Of a stretch of 57,277 nt of DNA, positions 27,112 to 35,803 are shown in pieces. Under the pieces are notes generated by a model. That model saw nothing but the letters and a program-made list of their open reading frames with translations, ran no database searches and was not told the DNA's origin. Source of the DNA: Yersinia massiliensis (lineage in GTDB: Bacteria > Pseudomonadota > Gammaproteobacteria > Enterobacterales > Enterobacteriaceae); NCBI RefSeq assembly GCF_003048255.1, contig NZ_CP028489.1, positions 1-57,277 of the forward strand, read 5' to 3'. The position numbers and the translations under genes were made by a program. Numbering within the stretch: position 1 is the first letter of the stretch; each line of letters opens with the position of its first letter.

Positions 27112-27888
27112 TTACCATTTTTTCACTGGGCTTTTATCTAAGCTGCCAGCTCGGAAACTCTCGGCCCCAGCTGTTTCAATCGATTCTTTTGCATTAACTG
27201 CGGCGGCGCGTGTAGCTGTCGCTGTTTGTTGTGCCAGCAGTAAACCGCGAATTTGTAAAAGCTGATTAGTTTGGGAACTGGCTAATTGATTGGCGTATTG
27301 CATTGCTGCCATTTGCCCTGTAGCTCCTTGGGCTTGTTGCTGTAAGTTCACCAACTGTCGGGCATCGTTTTGTAGAGATACTTGTTGCTGATCCACGCCG
27401 CGTAACATTGCATCATTACTGCGTTTCTGTGCTTCAGAACTGGCAGCGATAGTGTCGCGAATTGCTTGCATCTGTTGAGGTGAACAGCTCTTACCTTTGA
27501 AACATGGAGAGTTGCGATACCAAGTGACGTCTTGATACTGATCCAAGTATTTATCAATACTGCCAACCTGCTGTTTGTAATAATTCAATGTGTCTACAGA
27601 ACGCATTAAGTCGTTAATTGTGTTGTTGGCTTGATCCCATATCCATGCAGCCGGAGCCATAGTGTTTTGCAGCATATTCTCGTATTGCTGAAGCTGAGTT
27701 TTATACTGTTCAATCTGTTTGAGTGTCTGCGCTACACTTTCCATCGCAGTCATGATGTTTTGCGTTAAATTGGTCAAATCCATTACCGGAATACCACCCG
27801 CATAGGATGTTTGTGTTACTGGCGAACCTGATAGCGCGACCAAGAACATAATTTTAGCGGCTAAAGAACGGTTGTTTAAAAAAGTCAT
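27112..27888 (-). CDS. trbJ: TrbJ (VirB5-like) minor pilus component
   Basis: 258 residues (RP4 TrbJ about 254). Signal peptide, then long amphipathic helices rich in Gln ('TLKQIEQYKTQLQQYENMLQ') as in VirB5/TrbJ, with paired cysteines 'CFKGKSC' mid-protein. It ends 'ESFRAGSLDKSPVKKW', a tail like that of TrbK. A perfect KorB operator lies in its first codons (Leu-Ala-Ala-Lys). Confidence 0.88.
   Translation of the reverse strand: MTFLNNRSLAAKIMFLVALSGSPVTQTSYAGGIPVMDLTNLTQNIMTAMESVAQTLKQIEQYKTQLQQYENMLQNTMAPAAWIWDQANNTINDLMRSVDTLNYYKQQVGSIDKYLDQYQDVTWYRNSPCFKGKSCSPQQMQAIRDTIAASSEAQKRSNDAMLRGVDQQQVSLQNDARQLVNLQQQAQGATGQMAAMQYANQLASSQTNQLLQIRGLLLAQQTATATRAAAVNAKESIETAGAESFRAGSLDKSPVKKW
27853..27865. 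promoter_or_regulatory. KorB operator (OB) in the 5' end of trbJ
   Basis: Perfect TTTAGCSGCTAAA, encoding LAAK within the TrbJ signal peptide region. Confidence 0.8.
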
Positions 27889-27905
27889 AACACATCCCTC
27901 AAAGG

Positions 27906-29291
27906 TTAGTAATCAAATGATTTATAAGGTTTTTTAAATGTCATATCTTTAATGACAATAATATTGAAGCGATAACCAGGACGAATTTCTAAAGTTGGTG
28001 CAATGTTTAAATTCTTGGCAATCATTTGGGCGGTGACTTGGCCAAACTGTTGACCTAACGCTTCACTTAATGCGCTGCTTGCGGTAGGGCTATTATTCCC
28101 ATTGCTGTTCTCATTTCTCCCTTGGCTATACGTCACCCCCGCAGTAACGCCAGAGAGTAGGAATGCTGAGGAAAATATCCTGAATAAATGATTATTAACT
28201 TGATCTCGGAAGCCGGAATAACCGGCACTATCAGCTCCGGGCATTGCTGCAATATCTAGCGCCTTTCCATCAGGGAAAATCATACGTTGCCAAGCAATCA
28301 TTACTGCTGACTGACCAAAAGCGACATCACTTGTGTATGAGCCAGTCAGCCGAGTTCCTTGAGGAATTAATAGATATTTGCCCGTTGGAGTATCAAATAC
28401 ATCTTGTGTCACTTGGCCCATTATTTGACCAGGCAAATCAGAATTAACGCCACTGATCATTACGCCAGGAACAACCGCACCAGCTCTAATTTCAAATGGT
28501 GAACGAGGAGCTTCAACTTTTGTATTCAATGCCCAACGGTCTGTTACGCCAGTACCGGCAAATTGTTCAATATCGTTGCTACTGGATGTAGCAAGGCCAT
28601 CACCGCCAGAACTCGCGTTATCTCCGCTCATCCCGCCATTACCTTGCAATTGCTGTAAGCGTTTTTTGTAGGCCGAAGTTGGGTCTTCATTTTGTGTTTG
28701 ATCAATTTGACGCCGAACAGCTTCTAAGCGCGCCAAGGTTTGATCTCTTGTCGGTGTTGCCCCATCTGCGCCGGTTGCATTATCGCGAAGTGTTGGAATA
28801 GAAACAGTTGTCTTAGCTTTAACTGCTTCTTCAAATTGTTGCAGCTTTGCCATTTTTATACGGTCTAAATCGGGATCGTTAGGTATATCTTGGCGGCTCC
28901 CGTTATTACGAGGAGGTACTGGTGGTTCATTTGGGTTATCAACTTTTGCAACTGGAATCGCTGTTGTTGGTTCTGTTGGCTCAGTTGGTTCTGATGGTTG
29001 AGTTGGGGCGGTAATCTGTTCTGGTGGGATAATACCGTTATTATGGCCAGCGACAATATCTGCGGCCATTGAAGAGCTGCTAACTGTTTTTTCTGATTTT
29101 GGGGTTTCAGGGGCTTGATTTTGTTGGTCAGACCTTTTTACTGCAACCATAGCAATAATAGCGATAAATATTGTTATCACAGAGAGAACAATAATTAGCG
29201 GAAGATTATTCACTCGACGAACACCCGTTTTTCCTATTGAACCAGGAGAGTTGGATGGAGACATTTGATTATCGGTATTTGCATTTGCCAT
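27906..29291 (-). CDS. trbI: TrbI (VirB10-like) T4SS channel protein
   Basis: 461 residues (RP4 TrbI about 463). Cytoplasmic N-terminus, one membrane helix (about 31-50), a Pro/Thr/Glu-rich periplasmic linker with 'PTEPTEPTT', then the VirB10 core: 'EIRAGAVVPGVMISGVNSDLPG', 'LLIPQGTRLTGSY' and C-terminal 'LEIRPGYRFNIIVIKDM'. It spans inner and outer membranes in the secretion core. Confidence 0.92.
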   Translation of the reverse strand: MANANTDNQMSPSNSPGSIGKTGVRRVNNLPLIIVLSVITIFIAIIAMVAVKRSDQQNQAPETPKSEKTVSSSSMAADIVAGHNNGIIPPEQITAPTQPSEPTEPTEPTTAIPVAKVDNPNEPPVPPRNNGSRQDIPNDPDLDRIKMAKLQQFEEAVKAKTTVSIPTLRDNATGADGATPTRDQTLARLEAVRRQIDQTQNEDPTSAYKKRLQQLQGNGGMSGDNASSGGDGLATSSSNDIEQFAGTGVTDRWALNTKVEAPRSPFEIRAGAVVPGVMISGVNSDLPGQIMGQVTQDVFDTPTGKYLLIPQGTRLTGSYTSDVAFGQSAVMIAWQRMIFPDGKALDIAAMPGADSAGYSGFRDQVNNHLFRIFSSAFLLSGVTAGVTYSQGRNENSNGNNSPTASSALSEALGQQFGQVTAQMIAKNLNIAPTLEIRPGYRFNIIVIKDMTFKKPYKSFDY

Positions 29292-29295
29292 AGTC

Positions 29296-29745
29296 TTATT
29301 CCTTCCTCGCCCAAGATACTGACGGATAGATACTGCCGTTCTGTGAGACGTAAGCCCTACTTAATGTCTGTTTACCCACATTTATCGTGACACGATAAAG
29401 ATTTGTATTGGCTACAGAATCAACGATGTATTCCAACGTCATATTTGTGCTTGAAGAGAACGCGGTTTTACTTGCAGCTTGCTTATCTGTGTGTGATAGC
29501 TCAGCTATGGCATAACCCTTAAGGCGAAGAGATTTAACTAAATATGCACCATAAGCATCAGTAGGAGACTGCTTTAAAGTGAAGCGGGTATGCGCTGGCG
29601 GGTATAACAAAACAAGTTGTTTAACTGTGTCCTCTGCCATTTTTTGATCGAAGCCAATTGGCGCACTCGCATAATTGCCGTTTGGTGAGGATATACACCC
29701 CGCGATACTGAAAACTAATAAAGTCAGAACAAGAATTTTCCGCAT
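29296..29745 (-). CDS. trbH: TrbH lipoprotein
   Basis: 149 residues (RP4 TrbH about 160). Lipobox 'FSIAGCISS'. The periplasmic domain has 'QLVLLYPPAHTRFTLKQ' near its start. It sits between trbG and trbI as in RP4 and likely fills the VirB7-like role. Confidence 0.85.
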   Translation of the reverse strand: MRKILVLTLLVFSIAGCISSPNGNYASAPIGFDQKMAEDTVKQLVLLYPPAHTRFTLKQSPTDAYGAYLVKSLRLKGYAIAELSHTDKQAASKTAFSSSTNMTLEYIVDSVANTNLYRVTINVGKQTLSRAYVSQNGSIYPSVSWARKE

Positions 29746-29747
29746 TG

Positions 29748-30635
29748 TTATTTCCCTCGGGTAATTGTTACGCGGTCTTGACTTGAGCCGACACCGACAA
29801 CGAGCATTGCCTTGTCAAAAATCGTGTCTACTATGTAACGATTTCCTTGTACTCGATAGTTAACCATTACCGTTTCAGGGTCACTGAACACCCCTCCATT
29901 TTTTCTAACAACTAATAGAGTTGGTGCTTCGGACTGACGCATTTCAGACGACATTTCAATAATGGTTTTTGTACCATCGTTATATACTCGGGTTGGCTTC
30001 CAACGAGCTGATCCGGAAATATCGTAATTGAAGTTTAAGTTCCCAAGATATTCACCAGTTTGTGGAATGGTATTATCAGTCTTCTCTTTCTTCTCTCTCG
30101 CCTGAATTGCTGCCCATTTAGCTTGAGCATCTTCGGGGTAGGTGAATGAAACTAACGGCATAAACTCTTTGCGGGAAGAACGAAGACGAAAATGATATGT
30201 TCTGCGATCTGTTCCGACGACAAGCGATGTATCTAGGCCAACATCTAATGGCTTCACAATCAGATGTAATTGTTCAGAAGCACCAGATCCAGTAATAGCA
30301 GGTTCAACAATAAAGCGTGGGTCGCCAGCATTAATGCTGTTAACTTGCTCTCCTGGTTGTAATGCAATATCACAAACTTGAAGAACAGCGCATAAAATCT
30401 GAATTTGTCCGGAACCAAAAATAAACCGAATAGATCCATCAGCCGCCGCTACAGGTTTGCTGGTAGCATTGCCTGTTTGCCATTTTTCACCAATAGCAAT
30501 CGCGGCTTTTTCTTGAGGTGTTAATTGCCGAGTTTCTTTTGAAAAATATTGGTCGGCTAAATCATCAGCAAGAACAGAATATGAGGGTGTAGCCAAAACA
30601 CTAAGGGCTAATATAGAGATAATTGTTTTTTTCAT
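29748..30635 (-). CDS. trbG: TrbG (VirB9-like) T4SS outer-membrane complex protein
   Basis: 295 residues (RP4 TrbG about 297). Signal peptide cleaved near 'SVLADD'. The VirB9 pattern is clear: 'IRFIFGSGQIQILCAVLQVCDIALQPGEQV' and a second domain 'NYDISGSARWKPTRVYNDGTKTIIEM'. It forms the outer-membrane ring with TrbI and TrbH. Confidence 0.92.
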   Translation of the reverse strand: MKKTIISILALSVLATPSYSVLADDLADQYFSKETRQLTPQEKAAIAIGEKWQTGNATSKPVAAADGSIRFIFGSGQIQILCAVLQVCDIALQPGEQVNSINAGDPRFIVEPAITGSGASEQLHLIVKPLDVGLDTSLVVGTDRRTYHFRLRSSRKEFMPLVSFTYPEDAQAKWAAIQAREKKEKTDNTIPQTGEYLGNLNFNYDISGSARWKPTRVYNDGTKTIIEMSSEMRQSEAPTLLVVRKNGGVFSDPETVMVNYRVQGNRYIVDTIFDKAMLVVGVGSSQDRVTITRGK

Positions 30636-30649
30636 TTTTTAGCCCCTAG

Positions 30650-31258
30650 TTAAAGTGGTTTTGACCAATTAAAATCACGAACAAAGATAAAGTGGGGATT
30701 ACGTAACACTTCAACTTCTGCATTATCATCTGTTGGTTGATTCTGATATAAATTAACAATGGCTCTCATCATGTATGGTTTACCTTTTAGAGTTCCATCT
30801 CTTCCCCTCAATGTTTCCTCCCAATCTACTTGCCATGATTCATCTGAAATAATCATTACTGATTTAACATCAACACTGACTAATTCTTTAGTTGCCCGAT
30901 TAAATGGATTAGCTTCTTTACTGCTATTAAGGTATTCATTGGCTTTTATTGTTGATGGATCTTTCGCGGATAGATAAGAATAAGTTTGTAAAACAGCCTT
31001 TCTTTGTAAACTTGAATCAGCGGTAACTAGCCGAATATTTTCAATAAACTTAGCTGCTGTAGTCCTATAGTCTTCAATTTTTGCATCAGGTATCTTGTCA
31101 GCGCGAGTTACAGAAAGAGTATTCCCCGTACTATCTTGCTGAAAAACCAGAGGAACAAATTTTGACTGGCTACCAATCTTAATTATTCCTCCTACGGCTG
31201 TTAAAGCAATTAGGAGAGCCAGTATGCCAACTACCTGCCAGATCTGAATAGCTGACAT
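30650..31258 (-). CDS. trbF: TrbF (VirB8-like), 3' part with internal restart
   Basis: 202 residues from the internal ATG ('MSAIQIWQVVGILALL'), carrying the membrane helix and the VirB8-like periplasmic domain ('ESWQVDWEETLRGRDG', 'NPHFIFVRDFNWSKPL'). A 77-bp tandem duplication has put the original start region out of frame. The duplication junction places TAGGAGGAAGGTT directly before this ATG, a near-ideal ribosome site with 6-base spacing. It lacks the first ~38 cytoplasmic residues of the normal protein. Whether it works in the T4SS is unknown; removing one repeat copy would restore 240 residues. Confidence 0.75.
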   Translation of the reverse strand: MSAIQIWQVVGILALLIALTAVGGIIKIGSQSKFVPLVFQQDSTGNTLSVTRADKIPDAKIEDYRTTAAKFIENIRLVTADSSLQRKAVLQTYSYLSAKDPSTIKANEYLNSSKEANPFNRATKELVSVDVKSVMIISDESWQVDWEETLRGRDGTLKGKPYMMRAIVNLYQNQPTDDNAEVEVLRNPHFIFVRDFNWSKPL

Positions 31259-31339
31259 AACCTTCCTCCTACGGCTGTTAAAGCAATTAGGAGAGCCAGT
31301 ATGCCAACTACCTGCCAGATCTGAATAGCTGACATAACC
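31186..31339 (-). repeat. Perfect 77-bp tandem duplication in trbF
   Basis: Copies at 31186-31262 and 31263-31339 are identical. 77 is not a multiple of three, so the second copy shifts the trbF frame. The duplicated unit includes the codons of the membrane helix. Confidence 0.95.
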
Positions 31340-31449
31340 CCTGAAACATGACCATTCCAAGTCCGACGTGCATTTAAATATGGGTTATCGGTTTGAGAAA
31401 CTTTAGCCGCTAAAATTTTTTCTTTCTTTTTGAACAGATTGAAAATCAT
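31231..31449 (-). pseudogene. trbF: trbF 5' fragment, frameshifted by tandem duplication
   Basis: 72-residue product: the TrbF N-terminus ('MIFNLFKKKEKILAAKVSQ'...) and full membrane helix, then a shifted tail 'RLCQLFRSGR' and stop. Its stop lies 28 bases past the internal trbF ATG, so ribosomes could re-initiate there. It starts with an ATGA overlap with the trbE stop. A perfect KorB operator lies in its early codons (ILAAK). Confidence 0.8.
31402..31414. promoter_or_regulatory. KorB operator (OB) in the 5' end of trbF
   Basis: Perfect TTTAGCSGCTAAA, read as LAAK in the TrbF N-terminus. Confidence 0.8.
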
Positions 31450-33983
31450 GCTGCAACTCCATAATCATTAAGGCTAATGCCTTTGATTCGTAACCATTCA
31501 TGTACCCAAGCATCACCGTATCGGGCTTCTAACTCCTTGATCGCAGCAATGGACTCTTTATCTGTACTTCCCACGAATGCGAGTGCTAACGGGCCTAATG
31601 CAAGGTTGTATAACCTGCGACCTTTCTCACTTACGAAGTAGTAATCTTGTTTTGGTACCGCTGAAGCGATGATCTCAATTTGGCGAGGGTTAAGGCCCAT
31701 TCGGGTATAGAGAGCTGCCGCAGATTCTTCTCTGGCGTTAACATTAGGAAGATAAATTTTCGTGGCGGTAGATTCGACAATAACGTCTAATATTCCAGAA
31801 TTACTTGCATCAGAAAGGTTTTGAGTAGCCATTAATACACTGCAATTCAATTTAGCGAGGGTTTTAAGCCACTCACGAATTTTTTCACGGAATACGTCAT
31901 GGCCTAACATTATCCATGCTTCATCAAGAATGATTAATGTTGGTCGACCATCTAAAGATGTTTCTATACGTCGGAATAAATAAAGAAGAACTGGAAGCGC
32001 AAATTTTTCGCCTAGGTTCATTAAATCTTCAATTTCAAATGTTATGAAATCCGCAAGAGTTAATCCATCTTCCTCTGCATCAAGTAAATGGCCCATCAAA
32101 CCATCAACTGTGTATTGTTTCAGTGCATCCCTTATACCTTCATCCTGAATTAATAATGAAAACTCAGATATGGTTTTAGAATTACTCGCTGCCATATTGA
32201 CGATTGCTTTTGCAATTTCGTTACGCTGGGCTGCTGTTGTTGTAACCCCGTTTAACGCCAGAATAGTATCTATCCATTCCATTGCCCACGCTTGATCACT
32301 CCTGGTTTTTAATATTGATAACGGAGCGAAAGATAATTTGTCATCATTGGCAGCAACAGTGAAATGATTTCCCCCAACAGCTTTACAAGTGGGGTACATT
32401 GACATCCCTTTATCAAAACTATAAACGCGAGAGCCTAAATATCTTAAAAACTGCATGGCAATAGTTGATAAATGGGTTGATTTTCCTGAACGTGTTGGGC
32501 CAAACATAAAACCATGACCTAGATCACGAACGTGTAGATTTAACCTAAAAGGAGAGCTGCCGTTTGTAACACAACTCATGAGTGCTGGAGCATTTGGCTG
32601 ATATAGAGGACTAGGGGCGTAGTTTTCACCAGTCCAAATAGTGCTGGTTGGAATCATATCAGCAACGTTCATGGTGTTCATGAGAGGTCGCCTAACATTT
32701 TCCACGCCATGACCAGGTAAAGATCCAAAGAATGCGTCCATTGTATTTATCGTTTCGGTTCTGGATGCGAACCCTAAACGCTGAATCTCTTTTTCAACTC
32801 GACGTGCTGAAGCTTCTACAAGCGCCCTATCTTCCCCCATTAAGATGATGTTATTTGTGTAGTATCCTTGATTAACCATGCCACTATTCGTTTCTGCTAT
32901 GGCTGCTGAGGCATCGCCAACCATACTCAAAGCATCTTCATTGACAGCTCCGCGACCAGTGTTGAATATCTGATCAAAGAAACCATGAATTTTTTGCTTC
33001 CATTTCTTACGGAATTTTTCTAAATGACTTACCGCTTCAAAATTATCTAAAAATATAAATCGTGTTGACCAGCGATATTCAATAGCTAACTCAGCCAATG
33101 AAGATAATATTCCTGGATAAGAATTTAATGGGAAACCTTCAATAGCCACGCATTGAATAAATTTGCGGCCTATTCGTGGAACAACGCCAGCATAAAGCTC
33201 TTGGCCACCAATTAGAGCGTCTATATACATTGGATTGTTTGGTAATAATATAGGTTGAATAATTCCGGTTAAACAGAATTGCAACCAACTCAGTAGATTA
33301 TCATGGGTAACTTCGCTGCCATCTTCATTGGTTACTTTTTCACTACATAATTGAACTAGTGATATTGATGAAGAAAGACGATCTGCGAAATTTTTTGTTT
33401 CTGTTTGGAATTGCTCGATTAAGTGATGAGTTTGTGATGTTTTACTGTGTTTTTCTGAATCATCATCAAACATCAATTCTATTATTTTTCTTTGCGCCAG
33501 TAATGGAGGGAACCACGTTAAGGTTAAGACAAAAAAGCCTTCATATAACGTCCCTAAACTTTCAAAGTATTGACGACGTTCTTCATCAACTGCCGCTGAT
33601 ATTGGATCTCTGAAGTGTGATGCTCCTGTCTCACTGTAATTTGGCGCAGGGCGTCGAACGGCATCTATATGTACCATCCAGCCAGAACCCATTTTGGCAA
33701 ATGCTTGATTGATACGAAATGAAATTAGCTCTCGTTGGGCGTCAGTACTACTCGCATTATCATCACCTTTATATAGCCATGCAGACATAAAGGAGCCATT
33801 TTTACCCACGATTACGCCATCTGCTACAACAGCTGCATAGTTAAGTAAATCGGATACCCCAGCATCTTTTGACCGAAATTTTTTTAAGCTAATTTCGTTA
33901 TTTGCAGCGCGTATTAAGGAAAATAGGATTAGAACCAATAAAAATCCTAATATTCCATAGGCTATAGGAATATATTCAATCAT
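31446..33983 (-). CDS. trbE: TrbE (VirB4-like) T4SS ATPase
   Basis: 845 residues (RP4 TrbE about 852). An N-terminal hydrophobic helix, the VirB4 N-terminal domain, Walker A 'FGPTRSGKSTHLST' (about 503-516), Walker B 'PTLIILDEAWIMLG' and 'SVLMATQNLSD' after it. It energises pilus biogenesis and substrate transfer. Overlaps trbD by 8 bases and trbF by 4. Confidence 0.93.
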   Translation of the reverse strand: MIEYIPIAYGILGFLLVLILFSLIRAANNEISLKKFRSKDAGVSDLLNYAAVVADGVIVGKNGSFMSAWLYKGDDNASSTDAQRELISFRINQAFAKMGSGWMVHIDAVRRPAPNYSETGASHFRDPISAAVDEERRQYFESLGTLYEGFFVLTLTWFPPLLAQRKIIELMFDDDSEKHSKTSQTHHLIEQFQTETKNFADRLSSSISLVQLCSEKVTNEDGSEVTHDNLLSWLQFCLTGIIQPILLPNNPMYIDALIGGQELYAGVVPRIGRKFIQCVAIEGFPLNSYPGILSSLAELAIEYRWSTRFIFLDNFEAVSHLEKFRKKWKQKIHGFFDQIFNTGRGAVNEDALSMVGDASAAIAETNSGMVNQGYYTNNIILMGEDRALVEASARRVEKEIQRLGFASRTETINTMDAFFGSLPGHGVENVRRPLMNTMNVADMIPTSTIWTGENYAPSPLYQPNAPALMSCVTNGSSPFRLNLHVRDLGHGFMFGPTRSGKSTHLSTIAMQFLRYLGSRVYSFDKGMSMYPTCKAVGGNHFTVAANDDKLSFAPLSILKTRSDQAWAMEWIDTILALNGVTTTAAQRNEIAKAIVNMAASNSKTISEFSLLIQDEGIRDALKQYTVDGLMGHLLDAEEDGLTLADFITFEIEDLMNLGEKFALPVLLYLFRRIETSLDGRPTLIILDEAWIMLGHDVFREKIREWLKTLAKLNCSVLMATQNLSDASNSGILDVIVESTATKIYLPNVNAREESAAALYTRMGLNPRQIEIIASAVPKQDYYFVSEKGRRLYNLALGPLALAFVGSTDKESIAAIKELEARYGDAWVHEWLRIKGISLNDYGVAA

Positions 33984-34290
33984 TGTATTGCTTTCCTTGC
34001 GCTTCTGTATTGATTCGAAACGGAGTTGATCTTGCAGGATAATATTTTTTATAGAGGCGCTGGCGCATATAAATTTGTCGCATTTTGGGGTCTGATTTTG
34101 CCATTAGTCTTAATAGCCAAAGAGCACTAAACCAGAGAACCACACCAGCAAAGAAAGCTCGCCAATCTTGAGCTGCAAATATCAAGATGGCGGCTAACAA
34201 ACCAGAAAACATAACCATTTCACGATCCCCATCCATGAAGAGGTTATGTCGATTACCGGATTTACGAATGGGGATCGTGCGTAAGGCCAT
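33976..34290 (-). CDS. trbD: TrbD (VirB3-like) inner-membrane protein
   Basis: 104 residues (RP4 TrbD 103). 'ALRTIPIRKSGNRHNLFMDGDREMVMFSG' is characteristic, followed by two hydrophobic helices and a basic C-terminus with 'YMRQRLYKKYYPARSTPFR'. Partner of TrbE. Confidence 0.92.
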   Translation of the reverse strand: MALRTIPIRKSGNRHNLFMDGDREMVMFSGLLAAILIFAAQDWRAFFAGVVLWFSALWLLRLMAKSDPKMRQIYMRQRLYKKYYPARSTPFRINTEAQGKQYND

Positions 34291-34292
34291 TG

Positions 34293-34673
34293 TTATATAG
34301 ACCCCGCTTCCATGAATTTAAATGTCATAGCGATTTGGGCACCTTGGCCTGTGATCGCCGCCAGTGTATTTTGAGCAGCTACTAAGAAGGACATTACAAG
34401 AACAATAAAAATCAACGTTTTCATAAAGCCATTCATATCCCCTCCAAAAATGAGGGTGGCACCGGTTGCTACTAATCCAACTATTGCGGCTGTAAATGCG
34501 AACGGGCCGGTTACAGACTGACGAATTTTGGTGAACCATTCATCAAATGGTAGCCCTCCTCCACTCGTATTCGATGCTAATGCCGGATGTGTAGATAACA
34601 TCAGCAGCAAAGCAATGCCTAACAAAAGCATGGTTTTGTTACTAATGTTGATACTCGGCATGGTCATCTGCAT
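34293..34673 (-). CDS. trbC: TrbC conjugative pilin (predicted cyclic)
   Basis: 126 residues. The signal region ends 'HPALA', then 'SNTSGGGLPFDEWFTKIRQ', two hydrophobic helices, and 'AAITGQG|AQIA|MTF...'. By analogy with RP4, where the mature pilin runs from a serine after the signal peptide to a glycine before a removed AEIA tetrapeptide and is circularised by TraF, the mature form here would be Ser34 to Gly111, 78 residues, the RP4 length. A possible start at the second in-frame ATG (Met5) does not change the mature form. Confidence 0.88.
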   Translation of the reverse strand: MQMTMPSINISNKTMLLLGIALLLMLSTHPALASNTSGGGLPFDEWFTKIRQSVTGPFAFTAAIVGLVATGATLIFGGDMNGFMKTLIFIVLVMSFLVAAQNTLAAITGQGAQIAMTFKFMEAGSI

Positions 34674-34685
34674 TTGTACTTCTCC

Positions 34686-35672
34686 TCAAAGATTGCGAGT
34701 AATATATTTGCCGTCCACATAACCTGAAACTTCAACAACTTCCTGTATGCGGCGACCTTCTGGAGTACGACTTATATGAATTATTATGTGAACCGCCTCT
34801 GCAATAAGGGGTTCTATTTCCGCTGGTGCTGACGAATTACGTGAGATAAGAGATTTCAATCGGGTTAAACCACTTAACGCATTATTTGCATGTAGGGTTG
34901 CTGCTCCTCCTTCATGGCCAGTATTCCAAGCATCGAGAAGATCTAATGCTTCTGCACCGCGAACCTCACCAACCAGAATGCGGTCTGGCCGCATACGTAA
35001 TGTGGTTTTTAGTAACATCGTCATTGTGACTTCTAGGGTTGAGTGATATTGAACACAATTTTCAGCGGCACACTGGATTTCTCCGGTGTCTTCAATGATG
35101 AAAACTCGTTCGCTGGGATCGAATACAACCATTTCATTGATAATGGCGTTTACAAGTGTGGTTTTACCGGAGCCGGTGCCACCAATAACCAAAATATTCC
35201 GATGGTTTCTGATCGCATTTCTAATGACTTCGCTTTGATGCGCTGTCATTACGTTGCTTTCTACATATTGAGTAAGAGTGAAGATTGATACTGCTTTTCT
35301 GCGTATAGCAAAAGTTGGGCCGCTAACTACTGGTGGGAGTTGTCCTGCAAAACGTGAACCGTCAATAGGTAATTCACCCTCAAGCGTTGGTTTTAGAGTG
35401 GTTATCTCTTTACCGTGATAACCAGCGATAGTTTTTATAATGGCTTCAGCTCTTACGAAAGAAAGATCCCCGATGTGGCGCATGGGCTTACCAAATGTTT
35501 CAATCCATAATTTGCCATCAGGATTGAGCATAATTTCGGCGGTCATCTTATCTTCGAGAGCATCAATGATGAGTGGCCCTAAGTCTCTACGCAGTTTTTC
35601 TTTTGCTCTGGAGCCTATTGATGTTTCTTCAACGTTAGGTTGCATGATGCCGGAATTCTCGTTTGATAGCAT
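34686..35672 (-). CDS. trbB: TrbB (VirB11-like) T4SS ATPase
   Basis: 328 residues (RP4 TrbB about 320). Walker A 'VIGGTGSGKTTLVNAI' (about 166-181), Asp box 'VFIIEDTGEIQC', Walker B 'PDRILVGEVRGAEALDLLDAWNTGHEGGAATLHANN'-type region with His box. Hexameric cytoplasmic ATPase of the mating channel. First gene of the trb operon, separated from trbA by a terminator. Confidence 0.92.
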   Translation of the reverse strand: MLSNENSGIMQPNVEETSIGSRAKEKLRRDLGPLIIDALEDKMTAEIMLNPDGKLWIETFGKPMRHIGDLSFVRAEAIIKTIAGYHGKEITTLKPTLEGELPIDGSRFAGQLPPVVSGPTFAIRRKAVSIFTLTQYVESNVMTAHQSEVIRNAIRNHRNILVIGGTGSGKTTLVNAIINEMVVFDPSERVFIIEDTGEIQCAAENCVQYHSTLEVTMTMLLKTTLRMRPDRILVGEVRGAEALDLLDAWNTGHEGGAATLHANNALSGLTRLKSLISRNSSAPAEIEPLIAEAVHIIIHISRTPEGRRIQEVVEVSGYVDGKYITRNL

Positions 35673-35744
35673 AATTAGGTGCTACATACGATATAACGAA
35701 AATTTTGCTGGCGCAAGAACAACGGATATTTTGTTTGTTTTATG

Positions 35745-35775
35745 ATAATAAAAAAGCCTCCATATTGGAGGCTTT
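35745..35775 (-). terminator. Rho-independent terminator between trbA and trbB
   Basis: A 9-bp perfect stem (AAAGCCTCC/GGAGGCTTT) with a 5-base loop; on the minus strand it is followed by TTTTTTATTATC. It separates trbA transcription from the trbB operon, whose own promoter must lie in 35673-35745. Confidence 0.82.
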
Positions 35776-35803
35776 AGCTGGTACATATTGAATTTGCTAT
35801 CGT

